DNA from: Candidatus Thiovulum stygium
GTDB lineage: Bacteria; Campylobacterota; Campylobacteria; Campylobacterales; Thiovulaceae
DNA: 64,000 nucleotides
Direction of reading: 5' to 3'
Assembly (NCBI GenBank): GCA_021582295.1
Contig: CP091137.1
Coordinates: forward strand, 1,382,001-1,446,000
In this document: positions 28,485 to 36,386 of the stretch, in pieces
How the letters are laid out: each line of letters starts with the position of its first letter
Position numbering within the stretch: position 1 is the first letter of the stretch
Made by a program: the position numbers and the translations under genes
Notes under the pieces: model-generated
What the model saw: only the letters and a program-made list of their open reading frames with translations
The model's database searches: none
What the model was told of the DNA's origin: nothing

Positions 28485-29079
28485 TTTATAAAAGCCTCCC
28501 TGATTTCAATCGAAACTCGTTCAACTTCACTTTGAAGAAATTTTAAAGATGAGCTATTTTTAATAATCCAAGTTGATAAATTTAATTTTTCATCTATTGG
28601 CAATTGAGAATTTATTCGTTGAATAACCTCATCTTGATTTAATTGATCTCTTTCGATGACTCGTTTAATTTGAGTTTCACGAGGAGCATAAATCAAAACA
28701 GTTTTATCTATTGGATAAACTCCATGTCGTTCAAAAAAAGTGGAATATCAATTAAATATGGAAATCTTAGATTCTCTAATTTTTGACTTTCAATTTCAAC
28801 AGCTGAAAAAATCTTAGGATGAATAAAAGCTTCAAGTTTTTTTCTTGATTCTTGATCAGCAAAAATTAATTTACCGAGACTTTTTCTATCAACCATACCA
28901 TCAATAACATATTCTTGACCGAACATATTAGCAATGGCTAAACCATTATTTTTAAGAATAGAATGGGCGATTTTATCGGCATCGATAACTTTAAAACCAT
29001 TTAAAGAAAAAAGAGCTGAAGCAGAGCTTTTGCCAGTTCCGATGCCTCCAGTTAAGGCTATTGCATATTTAAAACTCAT
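28481..29079 (-). pseudogene. coaE: Dephospho-CoA kinase, interrupted by a one-base frameshift
   Basis: The N-terminal part (29079 down to about 28740) has the P-loop ALTGGIGTGKSSASALF and DADKIAHSIL. It then runs out of frame after DIPLFLND. Adding one A to the seven-base run at 28733-28739 restores DIPLFFERHGVYP, and the second part continues with VLIYAPRETQIKRV and QRINSQLP. The repaired protein is about 200 residues, the normal CoaE length. Since the last step of CoA synthesis is essential, a true knockout is unlikely; sequencing error or slippage is the better explanation. Located between speE-like and kdsB in one operon. Confidence 0.9.
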
Positions 29080-29085
29080 TTTTTG

Positions 29086-29625
29086 TTAATTTTTTACAAA
29101 AGAAGAAATTTCTCTTTTTATATAATTAGGCAAAGAGAAAGATGAAATATGTATATCACTATTATAATAATTTAAATCTTCTAATAAATCACTTCGTTGA
29201 AGATTTATATCAGCTGTTGAATGATAAAATTTTGAACCAAAAAGCAAAATATTATTATTTGCAATATATGGCATTGCAATTCTGAAATTTTTAGCAAGTT
29301 CTTTCAAAGAGATAAAATTCGAATCACCAATAGCCGAAACCAAACCATCTCGTTTTAAAATTCGCGAAATATGGGCAGAATCAATATTACTTATATTTTT
29401 TTCGATAATTGCAACATCAAAAGTTTCATTATTAAATTCAACAATTCGATTATTAAAATCATCAATTGAAGAAACTTCAACATCTAAATTTAAAAACTTA
29501 TATTTACTAAATTGAAAAATATATTCTTCAGGTTGATCTGAAACTAAAAATATATTTTTTGGCTCTTTATGTGTCGAAAGTGGAACATGTGCCAACATTT
29601 CTATTAAAAAATTTGAATTATTCAA
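29086..29625 (-). CDS. Spermidine synthase-like protein lacking the N-terminal domain
   Basis: A 179-residue protein that aligns by eye with the C-terminal two thirds of Helicobacter-type SpeE. It starts at the equivalent of the ELLAHMGGC-type segment (here MLAHVPLSTHKEPKNIFLVS), and it shares FRIAMPYIANNNI and a YYNSDIHISSFSLP ending. The glycine-rich SAM/dcSAM motif typical of active synthases is poorly kept, and the first 80 or so residues of the family are absent. It may be a degenerate or repurposed paralog. This fits a genome that already makes polyamines through the dehydrogenase at 3.6 kb. Confidence 0.65.
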   Translation of the reverse strand: MNNSNFLIEMLAHVPLSTHKEPKNIFLVSDQPEEYIFQFSKYKFLNLDVEVSSIDDFNNRIVEFNNETFDVAIIEKNISNIDSAHISRILKRDGLVSAIGDSNFISLKELAKNFRIAMPYIANNNILLFGSKFYHSTADINLQRSDLLEDLNYYNSDIHISSFSLPNYIKREISSFVKN

Positions 29626-29651
29626 AAAAGCCTCCTATTTTATTTATATTT

Positions 29652-30362
29652 TTATGATCTTATTTTATTTATAGAACTAGCTATTTTTATCATTTGAGAA
29701 AAATCTTGAACATTAAGACTTGCACCACCAATTAAAACACCATTACATGATGATAAAGATAAAATTTCTTTAATATTTGCAAGTTTGACACTTCCACCAT
29801 AAATAATTTTTTTGTTAGTTAAATCAGCTAAAAATTGCAAAGTTTCTTCAATTTGATTTAAAGTTGGAGTTAAACCACTACCGATTGCCCAAATTGGTTC
29901 ATAAGCAATAGTTAAATTTTTATAATTTAAATCTAAATTAGATAATTGACTTTTTAAAAAAGCGAGGGTTTCCCCTCGTTCTCTAATTTCTCGAGATTCA
30001 CCGATACATAAAACTATTTTTTTATTATGTTCAACAAGAAAATTAAATTTTTTAGCGATAAAATCAATTGATTCATTTAAAATATCTCGTCGTTCGCTAT
30101 GTCCAATTAGAACATATTCAATATTAAATTCATCTATTTGTTGAAGAGTTATTTCACCAGTAAAAGGGCCATTTAATGCGGGATAAATATTTTGAGAACC
30201 AATAGAAATTTGACCAATTGTATTTTGAAGAGCTATTGCTGATGGAAAAACAATAATTTCATCGAGAATATTTATATTTTTTAATAAATTATTTAATTCT
30301 AGTAAATAGTTTTTGGTTTCATTTCTAGTTTTATAGCTTTTAAAATTAGCTAAAAGAATCAA
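29652..30362 (-). CDS. tpiA: Triosephosphate isomerase
   Basis: A 236-residue TIM barrel of the short Campylobacterota type. Catalytic residues are visible: the Lys in LANFKSYKT, His in [12 protein letters not shown] and Glu in [12 protein letters not shown]. The phosphate-gripping [11 protein letters not shown] completes the set. It overlaps the pgk stop by four bases. Confidence 0.95.
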   Translation of the reverse strand: MILLANFKSYKTRNETKNYLLELNNLLKNINILDEIIVFPSAIALQNTIGQISIGSQNIYPALNGPFTGEITLQQIDEFNIEYVLIGHSERRDILNESIDFIAKKFNFLVEHNKKIVLCIGESREIRERGETLAFLKSQLSNLDLNYKNLTIAYEPIWAIGSGLTPTLNQIEETLQFLADLTNKKIIYGGSVKLANIKEILSLSSCNGVLIGGASLNVQDFSQMIKIASSINKIRS

Positions 30363-31561
30363 TTATCTGCCTTAACAAGAGGTTCAACACCTGGAAGAAT
30401 TTTTCCTTCAAGAAGTTCAAGAGAAGCTCCGCCACCAGTTGAAATAAAAGTAATTTCATCATCTAGGGCTGTTCGTTTGATGAGGTCAGCTGTATCGCCA
30501 CCACCAACAACAGTAGTAGCATAACTATCAGCTAAAGTATGAGCCAATTGAAAACTACCTCGAGCAAATTTTTCTATTTCATAAACACCCATTGGACCAT
30601 TCCATAAAATAGTTTGAGAATCTCGAATAGCAAGTTGAAATAATTTGACAGTTGCGGGGCCGATATCTAAACCTAACCATTTTTCAGGAATTTCTTTAGT
30701 TGTTACGATCATCGTATTAGATTTATCAGAAAATTTATCAGAAGCTACGACATCAATTGGTAAATATAATTTGACTTTTAAGCTTTTAGCTTCATTCATA
30801 ATATTAATAGCTTCAGGAATTAAATAATCTTCAACAATTGAATTTCCAATATCTTCACCGAGAGCTTTTAAAAAAGTAAAAGCCATTCCACCACCAATAA
30901 TTAATTTATCAACTCTAGGTAATAAATTTTTAAGAGCCTCTAATTTTCCAGAAACTTTACTTCCACCAACAAGAGCTGTAAAAGGTCTAGCAGGATTATT
31001 TAATAATTTTGAGAAAAATTCAATCTCTTTTTGTAATAAAAAGCCAGAAGCTTTTTTACCGACTGGAAAATATTCTGTAATACCATGAACAGACGAATGA
31101 GCTCGATGACTTACACCGAAAGCATCATTAACATAAATATCAGCAAGTTGAGCTAAAGCTCGAGAAAATTCTGGATCATTTTTAGTTTCACCATTTTCAA
31201 ATCTTAAATTTTCCAGAAGTAAAATTTCACCTATTTGTAATTTCGAAGCTAATCTTTTAGCATTTTCACCAACAACATCTAAACTTAATTTGACATCAAT
31301 ATGTAAAAGAGTATGAAGTCTTTTCTGAATAGGTTTAAGCGAATATTTTTCTTCAAATTTGCCACCTTTTGGTCGTCCAAAATGAGAAGCCAAAACAACA
31401 GAAGCATTATTATCTAAACAATATTCTATTGTCGATAAAGCTGACCTAATTCGTCTGTCATCAGTAATATTTCCAAATTCATCAAGTGGAACATTAAAAT
31501 CACATCGAATAAAAACTTTTTTGCCATCTAAATTTAAATCTCTTAAATTATAAAGTTTCAT
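30359..31561 (-). CDS. pgk: Phosphoglycerate kinase
   Basis: A 400-residue two-domain kinase. Typical stretches are [54 protein letters not shown] and the nucleotide-binding [11 protein letters not shown] followed by [14 protein letters not shown]. It is the middle gene of gap-pgk-tpiA and works reversibly in glycolysis and gluconeogenesis. An antisense octamer is at 30479. Confidence 0.96.
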   Translation of the reverse strand: MKLYNLRDLNLDGKKVFIRCDFNVPLDEFGNITDDRRIRSALSTIEYCLDNNASVVLASHFGRPKGGKFEEKYSLKPIQKRLHTLLHIDVKLSLDVVGENAKRLASKLQIGEILLLENLRFENGETKNDPEFSRALAQLADIYVNDAFGVSHRAHSSVHGITEYFPVGKKASGFLLQKEIEFFSKLLNNPARPFTALVGGSKVSGKLEALKNLLPRVDKLIIGGGMAFTFLKALGEDIGNSIVEDYLIPEAINIMNEAKSLKVKLYLPIDVVASDKFSDKSNTMIVTTKEIPEKWLGLDIGPATVKLFQLAIRDSQTILWNGPMGVYEIEKFARGSFQLAHTLADSYATTVVGGGDTADLIKRTALDDEITFISTGGGASLELLEGKILPGVEPLVKADN

Positions 31562-31583
31562 TAATTTTCTCCAATTAGTTTAA

Positions 31584-32585
31584 TTAACGAGTTCCGATAT
31601 ATAAAGCCATATCGATTAATCTACTAGAATAACCCCATTCGTTATCATACCAAGCCATAACTTTAACCATATTGCCATCAATAACTTGAGTTAAATCATC
31701 AGCGACAATACTACTATTTGTATCACCAACAAAATCTTGAGAAACTTTAAATTCGCTATCAATCGAAATAATGCCTTTTAAGTCGCTATTAGCTCGATCT
31801 CGTAAAATTTTATTTACTTCATCTTTAGTAGTGTTTCGTTTAACGATGACATTTAAATCAACCATAGAGACATTTGGAGTTGGAACACGAACACTTTGAC
31901 CGTGCATTTTGCCTTTAAGTTGAGGAAGAACTAAACCAATAGCTTTTGCGGCACCAGTTGTAGTTGGAATCATATTAATAGCGGCAGCTCGAGCTCGTCG
32001 TTTATCAGATTTATGTTTAACATCAAGAATATTTTGATCATTAGTATAACTATGAATAGTTGTCATTAAACCTTTTTCGATACCAAGGGCATCATCAAGA
32101 GCTTTTGCAATTGGTGCAAGACAATTTGTTGTGCAACTAGCATTCGAAATTACATTTTCACCATTATATTTATCTTCATTAACACCAATAACATAAGTTG
32201 CAGTATCATCTTTTGCTGGAGCAGAAATAACAACTCGTTTAACACCATTTTTAAGATGTTGAGAAGCCTGTTCGCAAGTTAAAAAAACACCTGTGCATTC
32301 AAGAACCACTTCAGTACCAAATTGACCAAAATCTAAATTTTTAGGATCTTTTTCAGAAAGTATTTTTACTTTTTCATTTCCTATTTTTAAATAATTATCA
32401 GAAAGAAGTTCAGTTTCAGTTTTAAAATGACCATGAACACTATCATTATCTAATAAATATTTAATCATTTCAGGTTCTGTTAAGTCGTTAATTGCGACAA
32501 GTTCAACATCGTTTCGTTCAGCGATAATTCGGGCAACACTTCTACCAATTCGACCAAAGCCGTTAATTGCTAATTTTAAAGCCAT
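31584..32585 (-). CDS. gap: Glyceraldehyde-3-phosphate dehydrogenase
   Basis: A 333-residue enzyme. The NAD motif is INGFGRIGRSVARI, the catalytic Cys is in SNASCTTNCLAPIAK and the C-terminus has WYDNEWGYSSRLIDM. I place the start at 32585 (ATG GCT TTA) because the family begins there; upstream in-frame starts at 32600 and 32633 would add residues not usual for the family and none has a strong ribosome site. First gene of the triose-phosphate operon, divergent from murJ. Confidence 0.95.
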   Translation of the reverse strand: MALKLAINGFGRIGRSVARIIAERNDVELVAINDLTEPEMIKYLLDNDSVHGHFKTETELLSDNYLKIGNEKVKILSEKDPKNLDFGQFGTEVVLECTGVFLTCEQASQHLKNGVKRVVISAPAKDDTATYVIGVNEDKYNGENVISNASCTTNCLAPIAKALDDALGIEKGLMTTIHSYTNDQNILDVKHKSDKRRARAAAINMIPTTTGAAKAIGLVLPQLKGKMHGQSVRVPTPNVSMVDLNVIVKRNTTKDEVNKILRDRANSDLKGIISIDSEFKVSQDFVGDTNSSIVADDLTQVIDGNMVKVMAWYDNEWGYSSRLIDMALYIGTR

Positions 32586-32684
32586 GAAATTTTCCATTTC
32601 TATATTTTTTAAGTCTATTTTTAATTTTATCAAAATCTAGCTTTATTTTATAATTTAAGACAAGTTCAAAATAACAAATTACTT

Positions 32685-32690
32685 TATAAT
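32685..32690 (+). promoter_or_regulatory. -10 element for murJ
   Basis: TATAAT lies 68 bases before murJ, with AAAGGAG at about 32711 between. The ribosome site is unusually far from the ATG at 32759, so either the true start is upstream or the leader is real. Motif evidence only. Confidence 0.35.
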
Positions 32691-32758
32691 TAGCCTCTTA
32701 AAATTTTTAGAAAGGAGTTTTAGTAATTTAATAAGAAAATTACTAATAATTCAAAATT

Positions 32759-34171
32759 ATGAATATGTTTCGAGCTATATTTAGCAATAGTTCTGGAATT
32801 CTATTTTCACGAATAACAGGACTCATCAGAGATATGATGACTGCTTCAATTTTGGGAGTAAATATATATTCTGATATATTTTTTATTGCTTTTCAACTCC
32901 CGAATTTATTTAGAAGAATCTTTGGAGAAGGTGCTTTTTCTCAAACTTTTATTCCAGCTTTTACTCGAGTAAAACAAAAGATTCTATTTTCAGGATCTAT
33001 TTTTACAAAATTATCAATATCTATTTTATTTTTAACTATGTTAATTTATATTTTCGATAAAGAAGTAACAATGGCAATTGCTTCAGGTTTTTCTGAACAA
33101 ACAATCGAAGATGCAAAAATATTCGTAGTTATAAATTTCTTATATTTACCGCTAATTTTTATAGTTACATATTTAGCTTCGATTTTGCAGTATCGAGAAC
33201 ATTTTGCAACAACTGCATATTCAACTGCACTTTTAAATATATCATTAATATTAGCTTTGATTTTATCAAAAGATTTATCAGAACGAGAAATAGTTTTTGC
33301 TCTTAGTTATGGAGTTGTTTTAGGAGGTATATCTCAAATTATAGCTCATCTCATTGCTCTAAAAATGGTTAATATGGATCGAGTTGCACTTTGGGGAATT
33401 TTAAAATGGCGAAGATATCGTGAAGTCAAAGAAGAAAACAGGCTATTTTTTGATAAATTTTTCTTATCAATGTGGGGTGGAAGCACAGCTCAAATATCAT
33501 CTTTTCTTGATACCGTAATAGCAAGTTTTTTATCAACTGGAGCAATAAGTTATTTATATTTTGCAAATAGAATTTTTCAATTTCCACTTGCCATTTTTGC
33601 CCTTGCCGTTTCAATGGCAATTTTTCCAAGAATTTCAAAATATATAAAACAAAAGAAAGAAGCAGTAGCAATTTCAATGTTAGAAAAAGGCTTTTGGATA
33701 TTAATGTATTTATTATCAATTTCAACTGCTATTGGAGTAATATTTTCAGAAGAAATTATAAAAATGCTTTTTGAAAGAGGAAATTTTGATATAAACAATA
33801 GAATAGAAACAGCTAAAGTTTTAGAATACTATTTATTAGGCTTGACAATCTATGGAATTGCTAAATTATTCTCATTGTGGTTATATGCATATGAACAAGC
33901 AATAACAACAGCAAAAATTTCAACTTATTCTTTAATCTTAAAAGTTATTTTTTCAGCACTTTTTTTATCATCTTATGGAGGTTCTATGGGAGCAAGTGGT
34001 TTAGCACTTTCAACAACTTTAAGTTCTTTAGCTCTTTTAGTTTTTACTTTTAACGAATTTGGTTGGGATAAAATTTATAAAATAGTTAAAACTGTTGAAA
34101 TAATTAGATTTGTAATTATTTTAATACTTCTTATTTTATCTTTAGAATTGATAAAACAAAGTTATTTATAA
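32759..34171 (+). CDS. murJ: Lipid II flippase MurJ
   Basis: A 470-residue polytopic protein with about 13-14 hydrophobic segments. The N-terminal SRITGLIRDMMTASILG and PNLFRRIFGEGAFSQTFIPA are highly characteristic of MurJ. It moves lipid-linked peptidoglycan precursors across the inner membrane. The GAFSQ motif follows the Arg-rich PNLFRR that faces the substrate cavity. Start at ATG 32759; the stretch before it contains AAAGGAG but 40 bases away, so a non-ATG start further upstream is possible. Confidence 0.93.
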   Translation: MNMFRAIFSNSSGILFSRITGLIRDMMTASILGVNIYSDIFFIAFQLPNLFRRIFGEGAFSQTFIPAFTRVKQKILFSGSIFTKLSISILFLTMLIYIFDKEVTMAIASGFSEQTIEDAKIFVVINFLYLPLIFIVTYLASILQYREHFATTAYSTALLNISLILALILSKDLSEREIVFALSYGVVLGGISQIIAHLIALKMVNMDRVALWGILKWRRYREVKEENRLFFDKFFLSMWGGSTAQISSFLDTVIASFLSTGAISYLYFANRIFQFPLAIFALAVSMAIFPRISKYIKQKKEAVAISMLEKGFWILMYLLSISTAIGVIFSEEIIKMLFERGNFDINNRIETAKVLEYYLLGLTIYGIAKLFSLWLYAYEQAITTAKISTYSLILKVIFSALFLSSYGGSMGASGLALSTTLSSLALLVFTFNEFGWDKIYKIVKTVEIIRFVIILILLILSLELIKQSYL

Positions 34172-34255
34172 ATTCTAAACTCTTTGAAATCTAAAGTAGG
34201 AGGGAAGAAATTTTGAGGGTTAATTTGTAAAATTTTGAAGAAATTTATATTTTAC

Positions 34256-34339
34256 TGGTGCGGATGAGAGGACTTGAACCTCCACACCGTCAGGCACCAG
34301 ATCCTAAGTCTGGCGTGTCTGCCATTTCACCACATCCGC
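34256..34339 (-). tRNA. tRNA-Leu (anticodon TAG)
   Basis: The minus strand folds into a class II tRNA with acceptor GCGGATG/CATCCGC, anticodon loop CTTAGGA, a variable arm and a TC arm GAGGTTCAAGTCCTC. An encoded CCA is present. It is the first of five closely spaced minus-strand tRNA genes. Confidence 0.93.
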
Positions 34340-34355
34340 ATAATAAAAATATAAG

Positions 34356-34432
34356 TGGTACGCCCTACACGATTCGAACGTGTGACCGACGCCTTAGAAG
34401 GGCGTTGCTCTATCCATCTGAGCTAAGGACGC
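34356..34432 (-). tRNA. tRNA-Arg (anticodon TCT)
   Basis: The acceptor begins GCGTCCT. The anticodon stem ACGCC/GGCGT encloses loop CTTCTAA, giving TCT, which reads AGA/AGG. CCA is encoded at the 3' end. Confidence 0.93.
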
Positions 34433-34444
34433 TCAAATTAAAAG

Positions 34445-34521
34445 TGGTGCGCCTGAGAGGGCTTGAACCTCTAACCTACGGATCCGAAGTCCATTGCTCT
34501 ATCCAGTTGAACTACAGACGC
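34445..34521 (-). tRNA. tRNA-Arg (anticodon TCG)
   Basis: The anticodon stem ATGGA/TCCGT encloses loop CTTCGGA, giving TCG, which reads CGA. The acceptor begins GCGTCTG and CCA is encoded. CGA is used often for Arg in the genes here, which agrees with a dedicated tRNA. Confidence 0.9.
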
Positions 34522-34534
34522 ATTAAAAATAATA

Positions 34535-34612
34535 TGGGGTGAGCGACGGGGTTCGAACCCGCGACCCTCAGAACCACAACCTGATGCTCTAACCAACTGA
34601 GCTACGCCCACC
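34535..34612 (-). tRNA. tRNA-His (anticodon GTG)
   Basis: The anticodon loop TTGTGGT lies between TCAGG and TCTGA. The acceptor has the extra 5' G (position -1) opposite C73, as expected for tRNA-His. CCA is encoded. Confidence 0.93.
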
Positions 34613-34653
34613 ATAATCATGTAGTTTTGAAGAATAAAACTGTGTTATTTAAA

Positions 34654-34730
34654 TGGTCGGGGTGAGAGGGCTCGAACCTCCGGCACCTTGGTCCCAAACC
34701 AAGTACTCTACCATACTGAGCTACGCCCCG
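34654..34730 (-). tRNA. tRNA-Pro (anticodon TGG)
   Basis: The anticodon stem CTTGG/CCAAG encloses loop TTTGGGA, giving TGG. The acceptor is CGGGGCG with an encoded CCA. It is the 5'-most gene of the tRNA cluster on this strand. Confidence 0.93.
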
Positions 34731-34859
34731 AATTTAAAAACAAGCGGAATTTTAACTATTTTTTTTCTTAAAGTCAAATGTTATTTTTTTATTAGAAAAA
34801 TTCTCAATAATTCTAAAATAGATTCTCATGGCTTTGAACATTAGAATCTATTTTAGTTT

Positions 34860-36185
34860 TTATATTTCGTTTAAAACAGTTGCCATTAAATAATCTCCAG
34901 CAAACTCTGTTATTCTACAAAGATATATTTTGCCAAAAACTATATCTTCTATTTCACGATCATTTATTAAAATTTCACCATCTATATCTTCACCCCAATA
35001 AATTGCTTTACCAGATAATAAATATTCACTTTCGGAACTTTCACCATTTATAATTACTGGAATTTCACTATCAACTAGCTTTAATAAATTTTCTATTCTT
35101 TGTTCTTCGATAACCTCTTCAATTCTGTTCATTCGTCGTTCAATCTCTTTTTCAGAAATTTGATCCATAGTGAAAGCAGAAGTTCCCTCTTCATTTGAAT
35201 ATGCAAAAACTGAGATCATATCAAATCTAAATTCACGAATAAATTTTAAGATTTCTTCAAAATCTGCTCGATTTTCTTGTGGATGTCCAATTATAAATGC
35301 AGTTCTGATAAATGAATTTGGAATTGATCGCATTTCTCTTAAAAGTGCTTCTGTTCCTGCTCGACCAAGACCTCGTTTCATGACTTTTAACATTTTGTCT
35401 GAAATATGTTGAATTGGCATATCAAAATAGTTATGAAATTTCTTTGATTCTGCTATTTTATTTATAAGTTTCATCGAAGTCGTCGAAGGATATAAATATA
35501 AAATTCTTGCTGAAACAACTCCATCGATTTTTTCTATTTCATCAATTAAAAGTTCAAGACCATTTTTAATTCCAGAATCTCGTAAATATGAACTACTATC
35601 TTGAGAAATAAATGAGAAATCATAAAAACCTCTTTGAACAAGTTTTTTGACCTCATCAACAATATTTTCGATAATTCGAGATTTTAGTTTGCCTTTAAAA
35701 TTTGGAATTGCACAAAAAGAACAGGTTTGATTACAACCTTCACCTATTTTGATATAAGCATGAGAGACTGAACCAGTAATAACTCGTTCTTCATTGGCAA
35801 TTAAAAAAGTATTGTTAGAAAATCTATTTTCTCTTTTTTGTATTAAATCAACAATACTATGATAATCGCCAACACCAGTAAAAATATCAACTTCATTTTT
35901 CATTTCATTAGGCAATTCATCTTTATATCTTTCAGATAAACAACCACTTAAAACAAGAGTAGCTCCATCTTTTTTAGCTTGAGCTAATTGTAAAGTCTTT
36001 TCGATACTCTCTTCTTTTGCTGAATTTATAAATCCACAACTATTTATAATTATTAAATCCGCTTCAGTTTCAATATCAGTTAAAATATAATTTTCGCGAT
36101 TTTTAAGTTCTGCAATCATAACTTCACTATCAACTTGATTTTTTGTGCAACCCAAAGTTGTTATAAATAATTTTTTATTTTCCAT
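34860..36185 (-). CDS. rimO: Ribosomal protein S12 methylthiotransferase RimO
   Basis: A 441-residue radical-SAM enzyme that adds a methylthio group to an Asp of S12. The N-terminal MTTase domain begins FITTLGCTKNQVDSEVM and supplies three cluster cysteines. The radical-SAM motif is EGCNQTCSFCAIPNFKGK and a C-terminal TRAM domain ends the protein. The KGK context after CAIP favours RimO over MiaB. Octamer in sense at 35650. Confidence 0.94.
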   Translation of the reverse strand: MENKKLFITTLGCTKNQVDSEVMIAELKNRENYILTDIETEADLIIINSCGFINSAKEESIEKTLQLAQAKKDGATLVLSGCLSERYKDELPNEMKNEVDIFTGVGDYHSIVDLIQKRENRFSNNTFLIANEERVITGSVSHAYIKIGEGCNQTCSFCAIPNFKGKLKSRIIENIVDEVKKLVQRGFYDFSFISQDSSSYLRDSGIKNGLELLIDEIEKIDGVVSARILYLYPSTTSMKLINKIAESKKFHNYFDMPIQHISDKMLKVMKRGLGRAGTEALLREMRSIPNSFIRTAFIIGHPQENRADFEEILKFIREFRFDMISVFAYSNEEGTSAFTMDQISEKEIERRMNRIEEVIEEQRIENLLKLVDSEIPVIINGESSESEYLLSGKAIYWGEDIDGEILINDREIEDIVFGKIYLCRITEFAGDYLMATVLNEI

Positions 36186-36189
36186 TTTA

Positions 36190-36386
36190 TTATTTAGTTA
36201 CTCCAATTTTTTTAAGAATATATTCATCAATTTCATCGAGCATAACTGCATATGGACTATTACTATATCTTGTACTATAATAAGAACTTTATAACCTTTA
36301 TGAGATAGACTTGCCCCCATATTTGTTGATAAAGTTGTTTTACCGACTCCACCTTTTGATGAATAGACCGTAACAACATAACCCAT
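36190..36386 (-). pseudogene. MinD/ParA-like ATPase remnant (BcsQ-like) with the middle deleted
   Basis: The N-terminal 34 codons give YVVTVYSSKGGVGKTTLSTN, an intact deviant Walker A (KGGVGKTT). Immediately after KVLI the sequence is that of a protein C-terminus in another frame: YYSTRYSNSPYAVMLDEIDE and YILKKIGVTK before the stop at 36190. A normal protein of this type has about 250 residues, so some 180 have been lost. Its place right after bcsC on the same strand suggests a BcsQ-type factor that positions cellulose synthase. It cannot be functional as read. Confidence 0.7.

Noticed and set aside
34258-34844. Plus-strand open reading frames with repeated GLEPP/GLEPLTYG-like peptides
   Set aside because: They are antisense translations of the five minus-strand tRNA genes; the repeats come from the shared TC arms.
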